From the NCBI RefSeq assembly GCF_024713975.1, contig NC_091105.1:19972439-20036438 (forward strand): a stretch of DNA of 64,000 nucleotides, written 5' to 3'. Below the pieces are notes generated by a model. That model searched no databases, was not told the DNA's origin, and was given only the letters and a program-made list of their open reading frames with translations. This document shows positions 1 to 12,188 of the stretch, one piece after another; positions within the stretch are counted from its first letter, which is position 1, and the number at the start of each line of letters is the position of its first letter. The position numbers were made by a program, and so were the translations under genes. Source of the stretch: Paralichthys olivaceus. Taxonomy: Eukaryota > Chordata > Actinopteri > Pleuronectiformes > Paralichthyidae.

Positions 1-1074
1 TGCCCTGGGGAACCATGTGATGATGTGTTGTCTGAGTTGAGTTGGTTCATTCATAGAAAACAGAAGAGAGGAGGAAGGGTATGCAACGAGCAGTGGGATG
101 GATGGTAGAGATAGTATAGAGCCAGACATAATATGTTGTCTGTGTCTAACAAGCAAAGCAGAGAAGGAAACATCCATAATCAAAGTTGGCTAAATAGCTT
201 TGAGCTGGTTGATTTAAGTAAAACATGGAATAATCTGTCGCAGTCCTGGAAAGACAAGGGTGTTTTTGAAGAAGATAGACACATCATATGGATGGATGCA
301 ATAGCAAAAATATATTATCTATATAATATTTTTTTTTTAAAACAACAGTAAAATAATTAAAATATTAATGTATTATTATTTTGTTAATATTCTGTAGCAT
401 CAATGGCAAACAAGTGCTCAAATCATAAAGAAAACATAAAGTTGCACATGCTTTCTTCAAAATAAAATCACAATATTAAAAGAGAAATGATGTAGAGAGA
501 CAGACACTCTTATGCCAAATACTGTTAATAACACAAGGGTATACAAGGGTGATCAAGTGCATCAAGGCTCCTGACGACTTTCCTGTGTCTTACAGAGAGG
601 AAGAAAGGGATGTTTAGATGTTGCACTGTATGTTATCACTGCTCTATCTGCAGATGTCTACAGCTGGCTATATGACCCTGGGGAGGGCCAGCTATGTATA
701 AACAAGAACATCAAACCATGGACAATTTAACTATGTGAATGACACAGGAACATAATGGATGAAATAATAACTCTTTTGAGTTGGATGTGGTGATTGATAC
801 CAGATATATTACACAGTGTCACAAGGGGTGATGGGCTGAGCAGATACTTTGCTCGGAACATCGCTGCCAAGAAACACAACCAAGTTGTCTTTCCCTGTTC
901 TGAGTGTGTGTGCTGGCTGCATATGGCATTGTTTCTTTCTTTTGCAAGAAAACATATAACCGCATTCCTCATGATATGCAATAATTTCTTTAAACTAGGA
1001 GGAAGACAGACACAATATGTGGACCACAAAGCAACCTAGAGTCAGCTAGGACATGCATTCCTATTCCTAAGGAT

Positions 1075-1320
1075 GTGGTCATTAACTCCATCAACAAGGT
1101 TACGTTTTCACCCTTTGGTTGGTTGGTTGGTTGATTTGTCAGCACAATTACCCAAAGACTACTGAACAGATTTCTAGACGAGCCTTATTAAAAATTGTCA
1201 GATGGTTCAACAACTCCCCTTAAAATAAAAAATGGATCTTGATGAAAACATTTTTGTACTTAGGTGACCGATATCAATGAGTGTGCAAAATATGAATTAA
1301 ATGTAATTTCATAAGCTTTT
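1075..1320 (+). repeat. Dispersed repeat family A, copy 1
   Basis: Diverged copy of the repeat seen best at 23401-23690. It shows the same order of blocks: an 'accaaggaggtta'-like start (here atcaacaaggtta), a run of GGTT/GTTT units, then 'attaccaaaaactactgaacagatt'-like text. The 3' part is eroded. Confidence 0.5.
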
Positions 1321-4300
1321 TACAGCTGCTGTACAGCTACAAAACTGTAACTACCAATGTGTAGCTGAGATAGTGTGGGTTCATTTGAGAAGCAACAGTT
1401 TAGATGTATTTTTAATAGTTTTATAACTACTGGGAACCTTCTATGTGCACATGTGTATGTTTGGTTGATAACTGGAGGTTTAACTGTCAAAAAAAACGGT
1501 CTCACAACAATTTTCTCGGGTTAGTGGACAGACCACTGAGCGGAACACACTTGACATCCCAGGCTGAGATCAAGATTAATGTGGTGATGTCAGATATCCT
1601 CCTCCCTCCCTGCTTGGACCTAAACAGCCGATTCCAAACATTGCAACTGATCAAGCTTCATCCGATAAATGTGGACATCGCTCTGGGCAGAGATAGTCAA
1701 CAGACTTGAGAAGACTTTACTGACTGGATGCAACAAACTTTGAAAAGATTAAGGGATCTTCTGAGGAGTTATTGGCTATCTAAGAGTGTGTCTACGGTCT
1801 GTTGATGAGAAGAGGGCATCAAAGCAGGCCAGCATCCTGTGGGCAGCCCAGGGCAGGACCAGTGGGCACAAGGCGGCAACGAAGTGGGTGTCCTGGAGCA
1901 GGCACCACATCGTCTGCCCACACAGATACACACACACACACCCAAACCCTCCCCCGGGCACAAAAGGCCACTATGTAATTGATGTGGTGTCAGAACTCAG
2001 GGGATGGAGTCATGGGAGGGACACACAAACACAATCAAAAGGAGCCCACGACCTGAACCAATATCAAATTAAATTTCAAGCTCTTTTAAAACTCTCATTA
2101 AAACTATTTATAGCAACACAAATTAAGGATAGACATACGTGATTAAGGAGTGTGCATAAAAAGTACTTTAGTTTAGTGAATGAATAGTGAAATATGTTGA
2201 TATTTTCTGTGATGTCATCAAGAGTGTGAGGACAAGGCACAATGACTGTGTTGAGCTCACACAAATCTACAATTTAAATTAAGCGTAAATTCCTTTCTCA
2301 TTGTCCTTAAATTAAATCTATCCTAATTATTGGTTGCTGCTGATAGAGCTGATCAACTGAAAACAATGAAGGGTTCACTCCGATAAATAATGATGATATT
2401 GAATTTTAATTCCGAGCACCTTTAGGCACCAAGGATACCATACAATATATCATAAACACATGAATATTAAAGTGAAATCATACGTTAAAATCAGTTTAGG
2501 AGACGCAAACACCTTTAAATGCAACATATGTGACACAAGTATATTTTACTTAGACCTCCAAGGTTAAAATCAGGTTAGGATATTTAACTGTGATGATGAA
2601 TCACTGTAGCGGTTGTGTCGTTTGTAAATCTCCTGATTGTGTAAATAATCTTAGACTCAGTTCAACCCGGTCTGATATTTTATGCCAACAGAAAAGAAGA
2701 AACTCTTTATGTTTAAACACAACATGTTATAAATAATCATTATTATATTAATAGAATTATTTAGGTTTACCCAGTTAGGCTTTGGGCCAGTTAGGTAACA
2801 AAAAGGTGTGTGTGAGGAAATGATCATGTGAAGAAATCAATATGTTGTTAGAATTAGATATAAAAGTAGATTTTACACTTTGTGTTGAATCTGTTTATGA
2901 TTTATATGAGGGCTGTAAATACTTAGTCTTGCTTGAAACTGGTTGGTCAACCAAATCTCTACATTGTTCAAATGTGTATGTTTTAAAGAGGTCATTGGTG
3001 AAGTTCATTAAAATGTTTTATAGACATTTACTATTTGTTCACCCAGTGAAATACTTCTTTTTTTCTTTCCCCGAAAAGATAAAACCGAAAAGAAAAGAAA
3101 CTTAAAAACAGCAATGGTCTGAGAAGTCAGTCTGTAAAACTTACTCTCTTTATTTGACTTGACCATTTGCTACTCAGATTAGTCGCTGATGAAATTATAG
3201 ACACATTTAGAGTTTGTCAGAATTGCAGTGCGATGGTATCATGATTCCTAGGGATTTCATAAAATCTTTGAAATCTAAATATTCATTGTTATGTTGAAAA
3301 ATGAAAATATAGCTTATTTGTCAAATTCAGATTTGCATGCTCAAATATGAATTTGACTTATTTTGGTAGATGCAGCCATTGTCAAATTTAAAAATCTTCT
3401 GCATCACCTGTAAGTCTAATATCACAACTTGTATACAAGAACTTCCAGGATTTTCCTTTCGATTTGTAACAAGATGTCTGTTTGCAGTGCAGATGTAAGT
3501 GTGCCAGAAATTCTCATTATATTATTCACTATTGTAATGATCACATTTGAGTGTGTCTATCTGAGTCAGTGTGTAGCGTGTCTTCCTGCTCATCTCTTTG
3601 GCTGACTGACTGTATTTGTATTGGCGATACTGAGCATGAACCGGGTCTGCAGAATGTGAACTACTGATGATTGACTGCCATCTAATGGTTGAATCAAATC
3701 CATTTCAGAAGTGAGCTTCTTCATTGTTTACTTGGCTTTGCTACCGGTGAAAGGGTGTTTTCTGTTCACTTGTACACAGATGCCAACTGTCTGGATTCGT
3801 GCATATGTGTTTGTGTGTATGTGCCTCCAATCACATGAGAGCTCAAACCCTTCAACCTCTCCCTTCATAGCAATGTGGATGGAGGGAAAAACATGTTTGC
3901 ACACATTTGCCCTCAGTCTTCAGGTATGTTTTCCTTCAATTACTTTTTCCTTCTTTTCTCTGTTGCATTGTCACTGTGTAGGGAGGCCAGAACCATAGTC
4001 AGGTGGTAAAAATAGGGCTTTAGGACAAGGAACACTAAAACCTATTGTTTTAAAATGTGAGTTTTAGAAATATAAAATAAACATGACTGTGCAAGTTTAC
4101 TGTTTATGTGCTTCTCTTGTCTTCCATTCAACACTGCTCTTATTTGTTGTAAAAACTTATTTCTGTTCACTTGTCATGAAAACCATAAAATGTGAGACAT
4201 CAGGAAAACATCTTCACCTCAAGCGTGCCTTATTTTCAATCTTAATTTTATCTTGATCAACCTCTGTCTTGACTGACCTCTGTTCGTTTGTTGACCTGTG

Positions 4301-4349
4301 CTTTTTGGCACGTATCATATTGGATGTATAGTTTGTGTGACCGTGAACA

Positions 4350-4405
4350 GGATAAGCTGCAGTGAATTTCCCTCCTTGGGATCAGTAAAGTTGTCTGGAT
4401 TTGAA
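4350..4405 (+). repeat. LINE-type 3' tail remnant
   Basis: Contains 'gtgaatttccctccttggga' followed by 'tcagtaaagt'. This matches the usual 3' end of fish LINEs (aatttccctc...gggattaataaagt). Only the tail is present. A better-preserved relative lies at about 12140-12188. Confidence 0.45.
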
Positions 4406-5453
4406 TGTTAAGAAATGTATAACTTTAGGCTACATATCAGCATTCAAGATTGATTACATTGTTTCTTTGCTGTTTCATGGCAGACACAGGCGTGTACTTG
4501 ACTTGCCAGAGCTTGTCGGCTGAAGATAAATACCTCATGTGTAAATATGAGGGGTGATGATGGGAGTGAGACTGAACCACAGTATTATGTTGGGCATTGC
4601 TTCATACTAAATATATTGTGCCATGGAACGTTGAACTTTCTTAACATTTAAGATTTGGATGTCTAATTTTGGATTATCCTTTAATAACAGTACCTAAATA
4701 GAATGACACCTGGTACTTCCAAAGCCCAACACTCCCACTGATTTCAGTTAAAATGCACCAAAATTAAAACAATCTCTACAATATATATAAAGTCCATATG
4801 TGCCTGACTTGTTTTTGTCAAGATCTAATAATTCCCTATAGGAAATCAGGGAAAATGTCAATAAATAGCGGCATCTCACAATGGATCTACAGAAAACTTA
4901 AAGGCTTTTCAATGACACACACCACTTCCTTCCACCATATTTCGTGGAAATCTTTTCACTTTAATTGTCCTTACAGACAGGGGTGAAAACAAAACTCACA
5001 GTTTAATGCATGCATTTCATGACTCTCTATAATTAGGAGGTACACCGTTACTCACTACTATAGGGGGCTTTCTGCTCAGGTTTTTTGACACACGTTTATC
5101 TTTCCCGGAAACAATATCCTACTTCATTTGGATAATCTGCAGATGGCAGTGTGGGCTGTTTTTATTTGTCCCTGTGAGACTCATCCTGAAGTGAACTGTC
5201 TGCTCCTCATGTGTTGCTGCATGTTGTTGCTTACGAGGTCGCGTACAATGCACCCGCTGTCGTCCACAACTGCTCTTTTGTAAATGCAACTGCAGTTGTG
5301 GCTGCAAATCTGCATCTCCAGAGGAATGTTGTTTTTTTGGCAACCCGATCTAAATCTAAATAATACAAATTCAGTAAGCAAGCTAGCAAGATGTCAATAA
5401 TAGTAGTGTTGTTAGTTTTGACCACATAAAGTAGCAAGAAAATAACAAAATAG

Positions 5454-5459
5454 TTTATT
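5454..5459 (-). terminator. Candidate poly(A) signal of the sulfotransferase gene
   Basis: AATAAA on the minus strand, about 380 nt past the sulfotransferase stop codon. The distance is reasonable for a 3' UTR, but it is only a hexamer match with no transcript support. Confidence 0.3.
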
Positions 5460-5835
5460 AACAAGCTAATTTGCAGATGGGAGAACGCAAATGACCACTG
5501 TTGAAGCAGAATTTTCTTTTGACAGTTTAACATATACACATACATATACAAATTCACACCCAGGGCAAGCAAAAAAAAAAATCCAGTCAACCTGGAAAAT
5601 CATATGTTTCGTAAAAAAAAAAACTTTTGACATTATATATTTGAGGCGGAGATTTGTCCAGATAACAGGCTCTGCAGCTCTTCTATATCCCGTTTGAGAA
5701 GTTTTATGATGACTTGAGTAAAAACATCAGTAAATTACTTTTTACTTGTCTACCTGACATTGGGCCCAATTAGCACCAGTTTCCTACTCTGACAAATATG
5801 TACTGAACATGCCTCCTTCTCCCTCTGGCTGTGGG

Positions 5836-8679
5836 TCAGTCCAGACTCCACGGCAGAGAGAACCTCTCACCCTCCATCTCTTTGCAAATGACTGATGTGA
5901 TCCGGGCCAGCTGTTCTGTGCTGAGATGTTTTTTCCAGTCTCCAGCAACACCTGACATGAGATCACACACACACCAAGACAAACACATTAACACAACAGT
6001 TCTCTGGTGAGAAACAGTTTTATGGAGACTGAAAATCCTCTTTGTAGGATAAACTCAGAATAAAGAAGTAGACAAATTGCCAACAGAACACCTCAAGCTG
6101 TTTGAATGACACATGGAGCCTCACCTTTCCTGAAGAATGGAGATTTTTCATTGTCCATGTATTGCTTTGGGATCAGGCTGAAGTTGGACATGTTGTTGGC
6201 CTTCATGCTCTCAAAGGTGCAATTCTCTGCGATCTTCTGAATGATGTCTTCACTCAGGTTCTTGCCCACGAAACCAGAAATACGCTTGAGAGCTGCAGGC
6301 AGGTCCTGGAAGAAAAGCACATGGACACTTGTTTTCATCTTAAAATAGAAATCCTCTAATCTTTCTGGATGATTTCAGTGATTAAAGTTCACCAAAGCCA
6401 TCTGATGGTCTCTTTTCTGTTTGAATGGAGAAAAAATAATAAACATATTCATTTTGTTGCGACTATACTGTCATTATGATGGCTTTTTAATCGAGCCAAA
6501 TGACCATTATATATTAAATCTTCACCTCTCCCCACGTGTGATACAACTTGTAGTTAAAGATTAATGACTCTGCCCCAACTTATTGTAAATGGTCAGAAAG
6601 TGTGAACCATCCAGAAAGTGCTTTCATAACAGAAATGAAATGAGAACAATGGTTCTACTTTTTGAGAACACCTCTTTTGGTCAGATCTAAAAAACCATCA
6701 TTCGCTTGTGAGAGTTTTACCTGAACCATTTCTTCATATGAGATGTACATGATTCTGTCTCCCAGCTCTGTGTGTCTCCAGCTCTTCACGTGGTCTGTCC
6801 ATTTGCCAAACATCACTGAGGGTTGTACAGTACACATTTAATGTAATCAACCACTGCTCTGCAAGAAATGACAATGGTGACTTTGTCTTTCACATTCTTT
6901 CAAGGTGCTTCATTTGCAACATCCAAATTTTGCTCACGTGGTGACATGCTGAATTCAATTCCCCTGATAATCATACACATCTCCAGATAATCTTTTTATG
7001 AGGGGACCCCTGACCTCTGCCATCCAGGAATTTCTCTATGAACTCATCCAAAGTTCCCGGATCCTCGAGAAATCCGGCCATCTGGTGGAAGTAGTATGAA
7101 GACACCAAGACATCCTTTGGGTTCCTGATAACATAGATCACCTATGGCAGAGAAACAAGTCACGGAATGCAAACAACAGAAGGGGGACATTTTTAGCTCT
7201 AGTTTTCTATAGAGGTTTAATACAGGATCGGATAAAGAGAAGTACATAGGGGAATATTTCACTAAGCCTTCACACATTTACCTTGGCTTTGGAGGTGTGG
7301 AAGGATGCGGGCATGAGGTGATAAGGAAAATGGGTGACTAGTGCTCGTGGAGATATCAACTTATCCACAACAATGGACAATCTTTTCTCCTCCAGCCAAG
7401 GCACCCTGTCCCAGTTTGGAATGGTTTGGATTGGCGTCAGGTCGCCACCGTTCAGCACCAGTGGCAGGATCTCCTGCATCCAGACTGTACCTACAGAACA
7501 ATACAGAAGAGTGAATAAAAAAAAAATCTAGTCTCCTTCTAGATTCCTCCTACATGTTCAAAATAGCTACTGACAACACCTAGTAACAGAACCATAAACT
7601 GAAGATTCATAATGTTAAGATTTTATGATCTTAGTCCATATGTTGGAAGATGATGCATGTATTTTACTTTAAACATTTTTTCTGACATTATTTTAGGTGA
7701 ACATGAACAAAGGTTGGAATCAATATTCAAACCATTTAAACACTGACAGGTCAAAATCTTTCACAAATACTCGATTGCTACAAACAACAACTGCCCAGAC
7801 AAGTGTCCATGAGTTAATTATATATTCGGTAAAGAATTTCTCATATTTTGAAGAGAGGCCAACAAACATTGTTATGATCTTGGGTGCTTGACTCCAAAGA
7901 CCACCCCCGTGGACGGTGAACCAAACATACAGATGTGTGGCACTGACATGAAGTGGGCCACCACAAGCCTCCAGAACACCAGCCACCACTCCTCAGAGAT
8001 GTTCTCTCACTGGATGATGAATTCCACAAGTCTGTCTAAATTCGCCCGTACATCATCGATTTGGTTGCACACATGGAAAAATTGTTTTGGCCCAAATGTA
8101 AATGTTCTTTTTTCAGTACTCTGATTTCAGTTTAACCCCTGGTGCATGTCCTATAATTCACATAACTTCCTATCGAAGCAAACCATTCAGTGAAGTCTTG
8201 TGTCCTTTAGATGGGAGCATTGAGCAGTGTCCTTTAGATGGGACCATCGTCATCCTGATTTTCATTTACAGGAGTTTACCTTCCTAATGTGTCACCACAT
8301 TGTATAAGTGTTAAATCTTAAATTAGTTTGCTTGCATTGAAATGACAGTCTCGAGTAAAGCTACAGAACAGAAACATCAGGAACCAACGCATCAGCAGAA
8401 AGTTCGTCAGGACTCGGGCTCCTGTTTTGAAATATAAATCAGAAAACACAGACCAATATACAGACCAGTCTGTTGACAGAAAATGTCTTTTGCAATTTTT
8501 TTTTTTTTGCTTTTGCAAAACCGACCTGACTTCGGGTACGTTACAGCCACGACGTCATCGTCTTCAAACTTGAATTCCTCCGCAAACGCCAAGCTCTGTG
8601 CGCTGTGAGTCTCCGTGGGAAGTGTGTGTCCGCGATAATCCAAATACATGTCTTCAGAGGACATGTCTTCAGAGGACAT
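5836..8679 (-). CDS. Cytosolic sulfotransferase, SULT2-like (6 exons)
   Basis: Six exons join in frame: 8679-8526, 7490-7282, 7141-7015, 6815-6721, 6305-6125, 5951-5836, giving 293 aa. All introns are GT-AG. Exon lengths 209, 127, 95, 181 and 113 (plus stop) match the vertebrate SULT2 pattern. The protein has the 5'-phosphosulfate loop TYPKSGT (about 47-53), catalytic His in LVTHFPYHLMP (about 105), the 3'-phosphate motif VIRNPKDVLVS (about 125-135) and the C-terminal PAPS motif RKGVAGDWKKHL (about 254-265). The family moves sulfate from PAPS to steroid, bile-alcohol or phenol hydroxyls in the cytosol; the substrate here cannot be read from sequence. The usual KxxxTVxxxE dimer motif after GDWK is degraded (KKHLSTEQLARI). 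The start has a tandem MSSED duplication, so Met6 or Met11 could also initiate. Intron 1 (about 1 kb) holds no recognised gene. SULT2 assignment rests on exon pattern and overall similarity. Confidence 0.93.
8662..8679 (-). repeat. 15-bp tandem duplication at the sulfotransferase start
   Basis: The unit ATGTCCTCTGAAGAC occurs twice in tandem immediately before ATGTAT, coding MSSED-MSSED-MYLD. The paralogous exon at 10666-10804 is exactly 15 nt shorter (139 against 154 nt). This fits a recent in-frame duplication in the proximal exon. Confidence 0.85.
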
Positions 8680-9049
8680 GGTGGTGCGAGGTTGAAGGTA
8701 AAGTCACGGTAAAGCGCTTGTTGGACGGTCCTTGCGCACTCGTCTCTCTGAGCCGACAGCTGCAGCGCGCACAGCTCGGTGTCACTGTGGGTGCCTCGCC
8801 AGCTGGGGGCAGAGCTGTCGGATGCTGTGCTATGACTTCTCTAAGAACCAAATATCGCGAAAACGTGGACAAAATCGACGAATGGGACTAGAGCTCGCTT
8901 TCTCAGCCACTTGTTTTGTGTTGAAACACTTCTCCTCGCCACGAACGGAGTCGGACAGACATGGTTTTTTCCATCTGGTGAAACTAGAGATTGTTTCCTA
9001 CGCATGCGTGTCACTCTGACATCTCTCGGTGCGGTAGTTTACTCAGGCT

Positions 9050-10552
9050 TACAGTTTTTTACAACCGCTATGACCCGTTGTTCAATACTTTTAACGCTTT
9101 TTCAAAACTCTTCACACAGTTACCACAACATCAGCCTGTGTGGGCTCTACAATTAACCCAATTCTTCTTCTTTTGACACAAAACACACACATTTTACACG
9201 TTTAGAAGGAGTTTAAATCTATCTCTCTTTACACACAAGCTCAAACAAGACCAAAACAGTAGATGTTAACTGGTGAATTCTCAATTGCTTTCACACGGTT
9301 TGTCAAAACACAAAAGCTCATGTTCAAAACGAATGGATTGAAGACTACATTGATCACAGCTGATTCCCGTCTCACCCAGCTCAGGTGCTGGGCTTTTTCA
9401 CATCACCAACCACATCACCTATATTTATAGGTATCTTGTGAGGGAAAAGAACAAAAGATAAGACAAGAGATAAGGTGGAGGACTTGCAAAAAACAAGTGA
9501 GAAAAATGTCTAGAGGGAGAGTTAGAATGCGTGGTGGGGTTCAGAGAAGGGCCAGAGCTAGGGTGACAGATGAAATACGAGCTACCATCATCGACCATGT
9601 CATCAACCATGGGTTGTCACATAGAGAGGCTGGAGAACGTGTGCAGCCAAATCTCAGCCGGAGCACAGTGGCATCCATTGTCCGAATTTTTCGAACAACC
9701 AACAGGTAGATTACAGTATTCACTGTATTGTAGGGCCTTTCCTACTGCATGCCAGGACATCACAGCTGACAACCGCCAGGGCTGGATAAGGCATGCAAAA
9801 AGATACTCCCCATGACGCCTGGCCAGAGAAGACATCAGGTGTGATGTCGATGAAAATATGTGGCCCAATGCTGACGAATGAGCAGATTAGCTTTTTTGTC
9901 TTCCTCTTTTACAGTGACTTCTTCTGCTCCTTTTTCTTTTTGTGTATTTGACAATACAGTAATGAATGATTTTTTCCCTCTTTACTCTAATGTAAGTCAT
10001 TTTCATTTGCAATACAGTAAAGTGTTTACTGCAAATCCTGTCATTTACTGTCTTCTTCTTTCATACACATTCTGCAAAGCTGCTCTGACATGGGTCGTTC
10101 ACTTTTTGTACTGGAACAAAAAAGGAACAAAATTCATGCCCAACAAATGAAAAATGAAGAACATCATGACAAACATTAATTTACATGTATGATCAATACA
10201 ATAATCTGTTGATTGTAAAAGAAAAAGGAAAAAAGTAGATTTGACACATGCAAAGTGATTCAGTTTGTGTTATTCCATCAGTTGTCAGTGTTTTTTATGA
10301 CACTGTGCTGTGACTGACTCAATGTTTCTGTTGGAAGACAACCTGTGTCAGTGCTTTGGTAGATTTGGTGAATTGTGTTAGTGTATTATTGTATTTTGGA
10401 AGTGTGTGTCTGTGTTAAGTTACACTGCGTGATTTTGAGCATGAAATTAACTGTTTGAGGAATTGTGTGTTTCAGGTGTGATGTGCGTTAACAGTTTTGT
10501 AAAAGTGTTTAAGGCTCTGACAAACAGGTCATAGCGGTTGTAAAAAACTGTA
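9050..10552 (+). mobile_element. Tc1/mariner-like DNA transposon, internally deleted
   Basis: A 1.5-kb element bounded by near-perfect terminal inverted repeats of about 26 bp, starting TACAGTTTTTTACAACCGCT at 9050 and mirrored at 10552. The outermost TA on both sides fits the TA target site of the IS630/Tc1/mariner superfamily. Inside is the start of a transposase (9497-9709) with a helix-turn-helix, then its C-terminal remnant, with no catalytic DDE/D core between them. It lies between the two alternative first exons of the sulfotransferase, about 370 bp upstream of the proximal one. It is non-autonomous as it stands. Confidence 0.85.
9497..9883 (+). pseudogene. Transposase remnant (N-terminal HTH plus C-terminal tail)
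   Basis: From the ATG at 9497 an open frame codes a basic start (MRKMSRGRVRMRGG) and a helix-turn-helix stretch (EIRATIIDHVINHGLSHREA, then QPNLSRSTVASIVR), ending at a stop at 9710. About 60 bp later, in another frame, comes a piece that reads like the transposase C-terminus: TACQDITADNRQGW, HAKRYSP, stop, RLAREDIRCDVDENMWPN, ending near 9883. The catalytic core that should lie between is missing, so no active transposase can be made. It may still produce a short DNA-binding peptide, but nothing shows that it does. Confidence 0.75.
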
Positions 10553-10665
10553 AATATTATCCACCAATATTTGCATTGTGGTGAAAAGAAACATGCTTTG
10601 TGAGTAAAAAACAAACTTTTGCACAAAGTTGGAAACTTAATTTCATTATATGAAATGCACTCTAC

Positions 10666-10804
10666 CTGATTTGGGGTAAGTCACAGCAAACACATCAGTG
10701 TCCTCCACAGAGAAGTGCTGCGCGTACTCCAGGCTCTCCTGGCTGTGCGCCTCGGGAGGCATGAGCAGGTCGTGGTACCGAATGTAATCTGGGTCGCAGG
10801 ACAT
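10666..10804 (-). CDS. Sulfotransferase first exon, second copy (alternative or orphan)
   Basis: Codes MSCDPDYIRYHDLLMPPE followed by AHSQESLEYAQHFSVEDT and DVFAVTYPKSG, about half identical to exon 1 of the downstream sulfotransferase. It ends in the same split codon (TCA G|gtagag) and the same PAPS-loop motif, so it would splice in phase to the acceptor at 7490. No second set of exons 2-6 lies between it and the proximal exon; that space holds only the transposon. It is either an alternative first exon giving a different N-terminus, as known for mammalian SULT2B1, or the remnant of a tandem gene copy. The intact frame, start codon and donor argue against long neutral decay. Confidence 0.75.
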
Positions 10805-11308
10805 GGCGAGTGCAGCTCGATGCTGGTGTACACTTCAATCTCTTATCCTGAGCTACTTGTGAGTTTCTTTATCCTGTTGCACACAATCCCCGTCACCTGA
10901 GCTCCTTGCGATTTGCCCATCCAGCTGGGGAAGGGCTGAATTGCCTTCCTTGTTTTCTTGTACATTCTATTGAATAGCAACCTTCTGCTGCAAATCATCA
11001 GCTCTTTCCAATTATGGAACCTGCAGAGGGCTGCTGATGCAAATGGCTTAAACAAGCCCTAATTTTTCCGGGTTGCTATGGTTGTATGCAATATTCATGT
11101 CATGTGAACCACACCAAACATGGAGGTGTAAGATCTTTAAAATGCTCTTCCTCTTTTTTGGGAACCTCATGAATCTCCTTTTTATGACTGTGAGTGTCCA
11201 ACATATGACTGAGGTGGTGCCGGAAAACTTTCTGCATCTGTGTCTTGACACATGAAGTTGCACTGATTCCTGGCATGGATATAAAAACAACAACACAATG
11301 TGCAATAT

Positions 11309-11400
11309 CAGAATCAGAATCCTTTATTGTCAATGTTCAACATTGTCACCAACATTAAAACAGTGGAAATTGTTTAAGCAGCTCTTCTTGTTACAGCAGC
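11309..11400 (-). repeat. LINE/SINE-type tail, minus orientation
   Basis: Plus-strand text 'tcagaatcagaatccttta' followed by 'ttgtcaatg' is the reverse complement of a (TCTGAT)-type tail with an AATAAAGG-like end. A similar start recurs at 54798, and related tails lie at 28556 and 45068. Confidence 0.45.
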
Positions 11401-11459
11401 AATTATCTGACTTTTAGAAATCAGAACAAGAATCAAGAAGTAAAATCTAAATTTTTTAA

Positions 11460-12188
11460 TTTGTGTAAACCGGATATCAAACTTTTGGCTGTGGGAATGC
11501 GTCCCATATTATCTCCCCAGGTAATACTCCTCCGTTATTGCTGTGACTGTCTACATCCCTCCCTCAGCTGATGCAGCGGCAGCAGTAGATTTGTCCACTC
11601 TGCTGTGTCCAGACTACAGACACAGCATCCCACCGCTTTTATTACTATCACTGGGGACTTTAACCATACCAACCTGAACTCGGTACTTCCCACCTTTCAC
11701 CAGTACGTTGACTGCCCCACCAGGGACAACAAAGAAATATACCTTTTGTATGCTAAAGTGTGTGTGGAGAGGAGAATTTTGTTTTTTTAAGGACAATATT
11801 GGACTTTCCTTGATACCCTCTCCATAATGTCTTGATTAGCTTATGCAGCTCGTTCAGTGACAGACTCATCCACCCACGCTACTCGACAGAATGACACAGG
11901 ATATCATTCCTGCCTGTTGCTGTCAAACTGTATAATGACAGCTTGTAAATAAGCTTAAACATGTATAATGTGTATACTTAACTTACATATCATGTTAATC
12001 TATATTGCAGATTTATTTCTACTTATGCTCATCTTTTACTTTTGTCTTCTTGTTTAATTTTGATTACGCTGCTTTTTTTGCTTAGCCCTTACTCTTACTG
12101 CTATACGTGCCTTTTCATCGCTTGCTCAGGAGCTCTGTGACTTTTGGAATTTCCCTCCAGGGATTAATAAAGTATTTCTGATTCTGAT
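11460..12188 (+). mobile_element. Non-LTR retrotransposon fragment (L2/CR1/Rex-like), deleted
   Basis: Between 11500 and 11760 the plus strand codes, with frame changes, pieces of a LINE apurinic endonuclease: VTVYIPPSADA, then ITGDFNHTNLNSVLP and HQYVDCPTRDNKEIYLLYA. From 11850 comes text like the end of a LINE reverse transcriptase ORF (IHPRYSTE, FLPVAVKLYNDSL). It closes with 'ccctccagggattaataaag' and a TCTGAT-type tail at about 12188. The bulk of the reverse transcriptase is absent. The element is dead. Confidence 0.75.

Larger units (their letters stand above)
1..5453. other. Intergenic, no gene recognised
   Basis: AT-rich sequence 3' of the sulfotransferase gene. No open stretch here resembles a known protein, and the longest frames are short and low in complexity. 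I can see a diverged copy of the dispersed repeat (about 1075-1320) and a LINE-type 3' tail (about 4350-4405). Short exons of an unknown gene cannot be excluded by eye. Confidence 0.6.

Noticed and set aside
7720..8124. Overlapping frames in sulfotransferase intron 1
   Set aside because: They break the exon phase, have no sulfotransferase motif, and the known five downstream exons already account for the protein.
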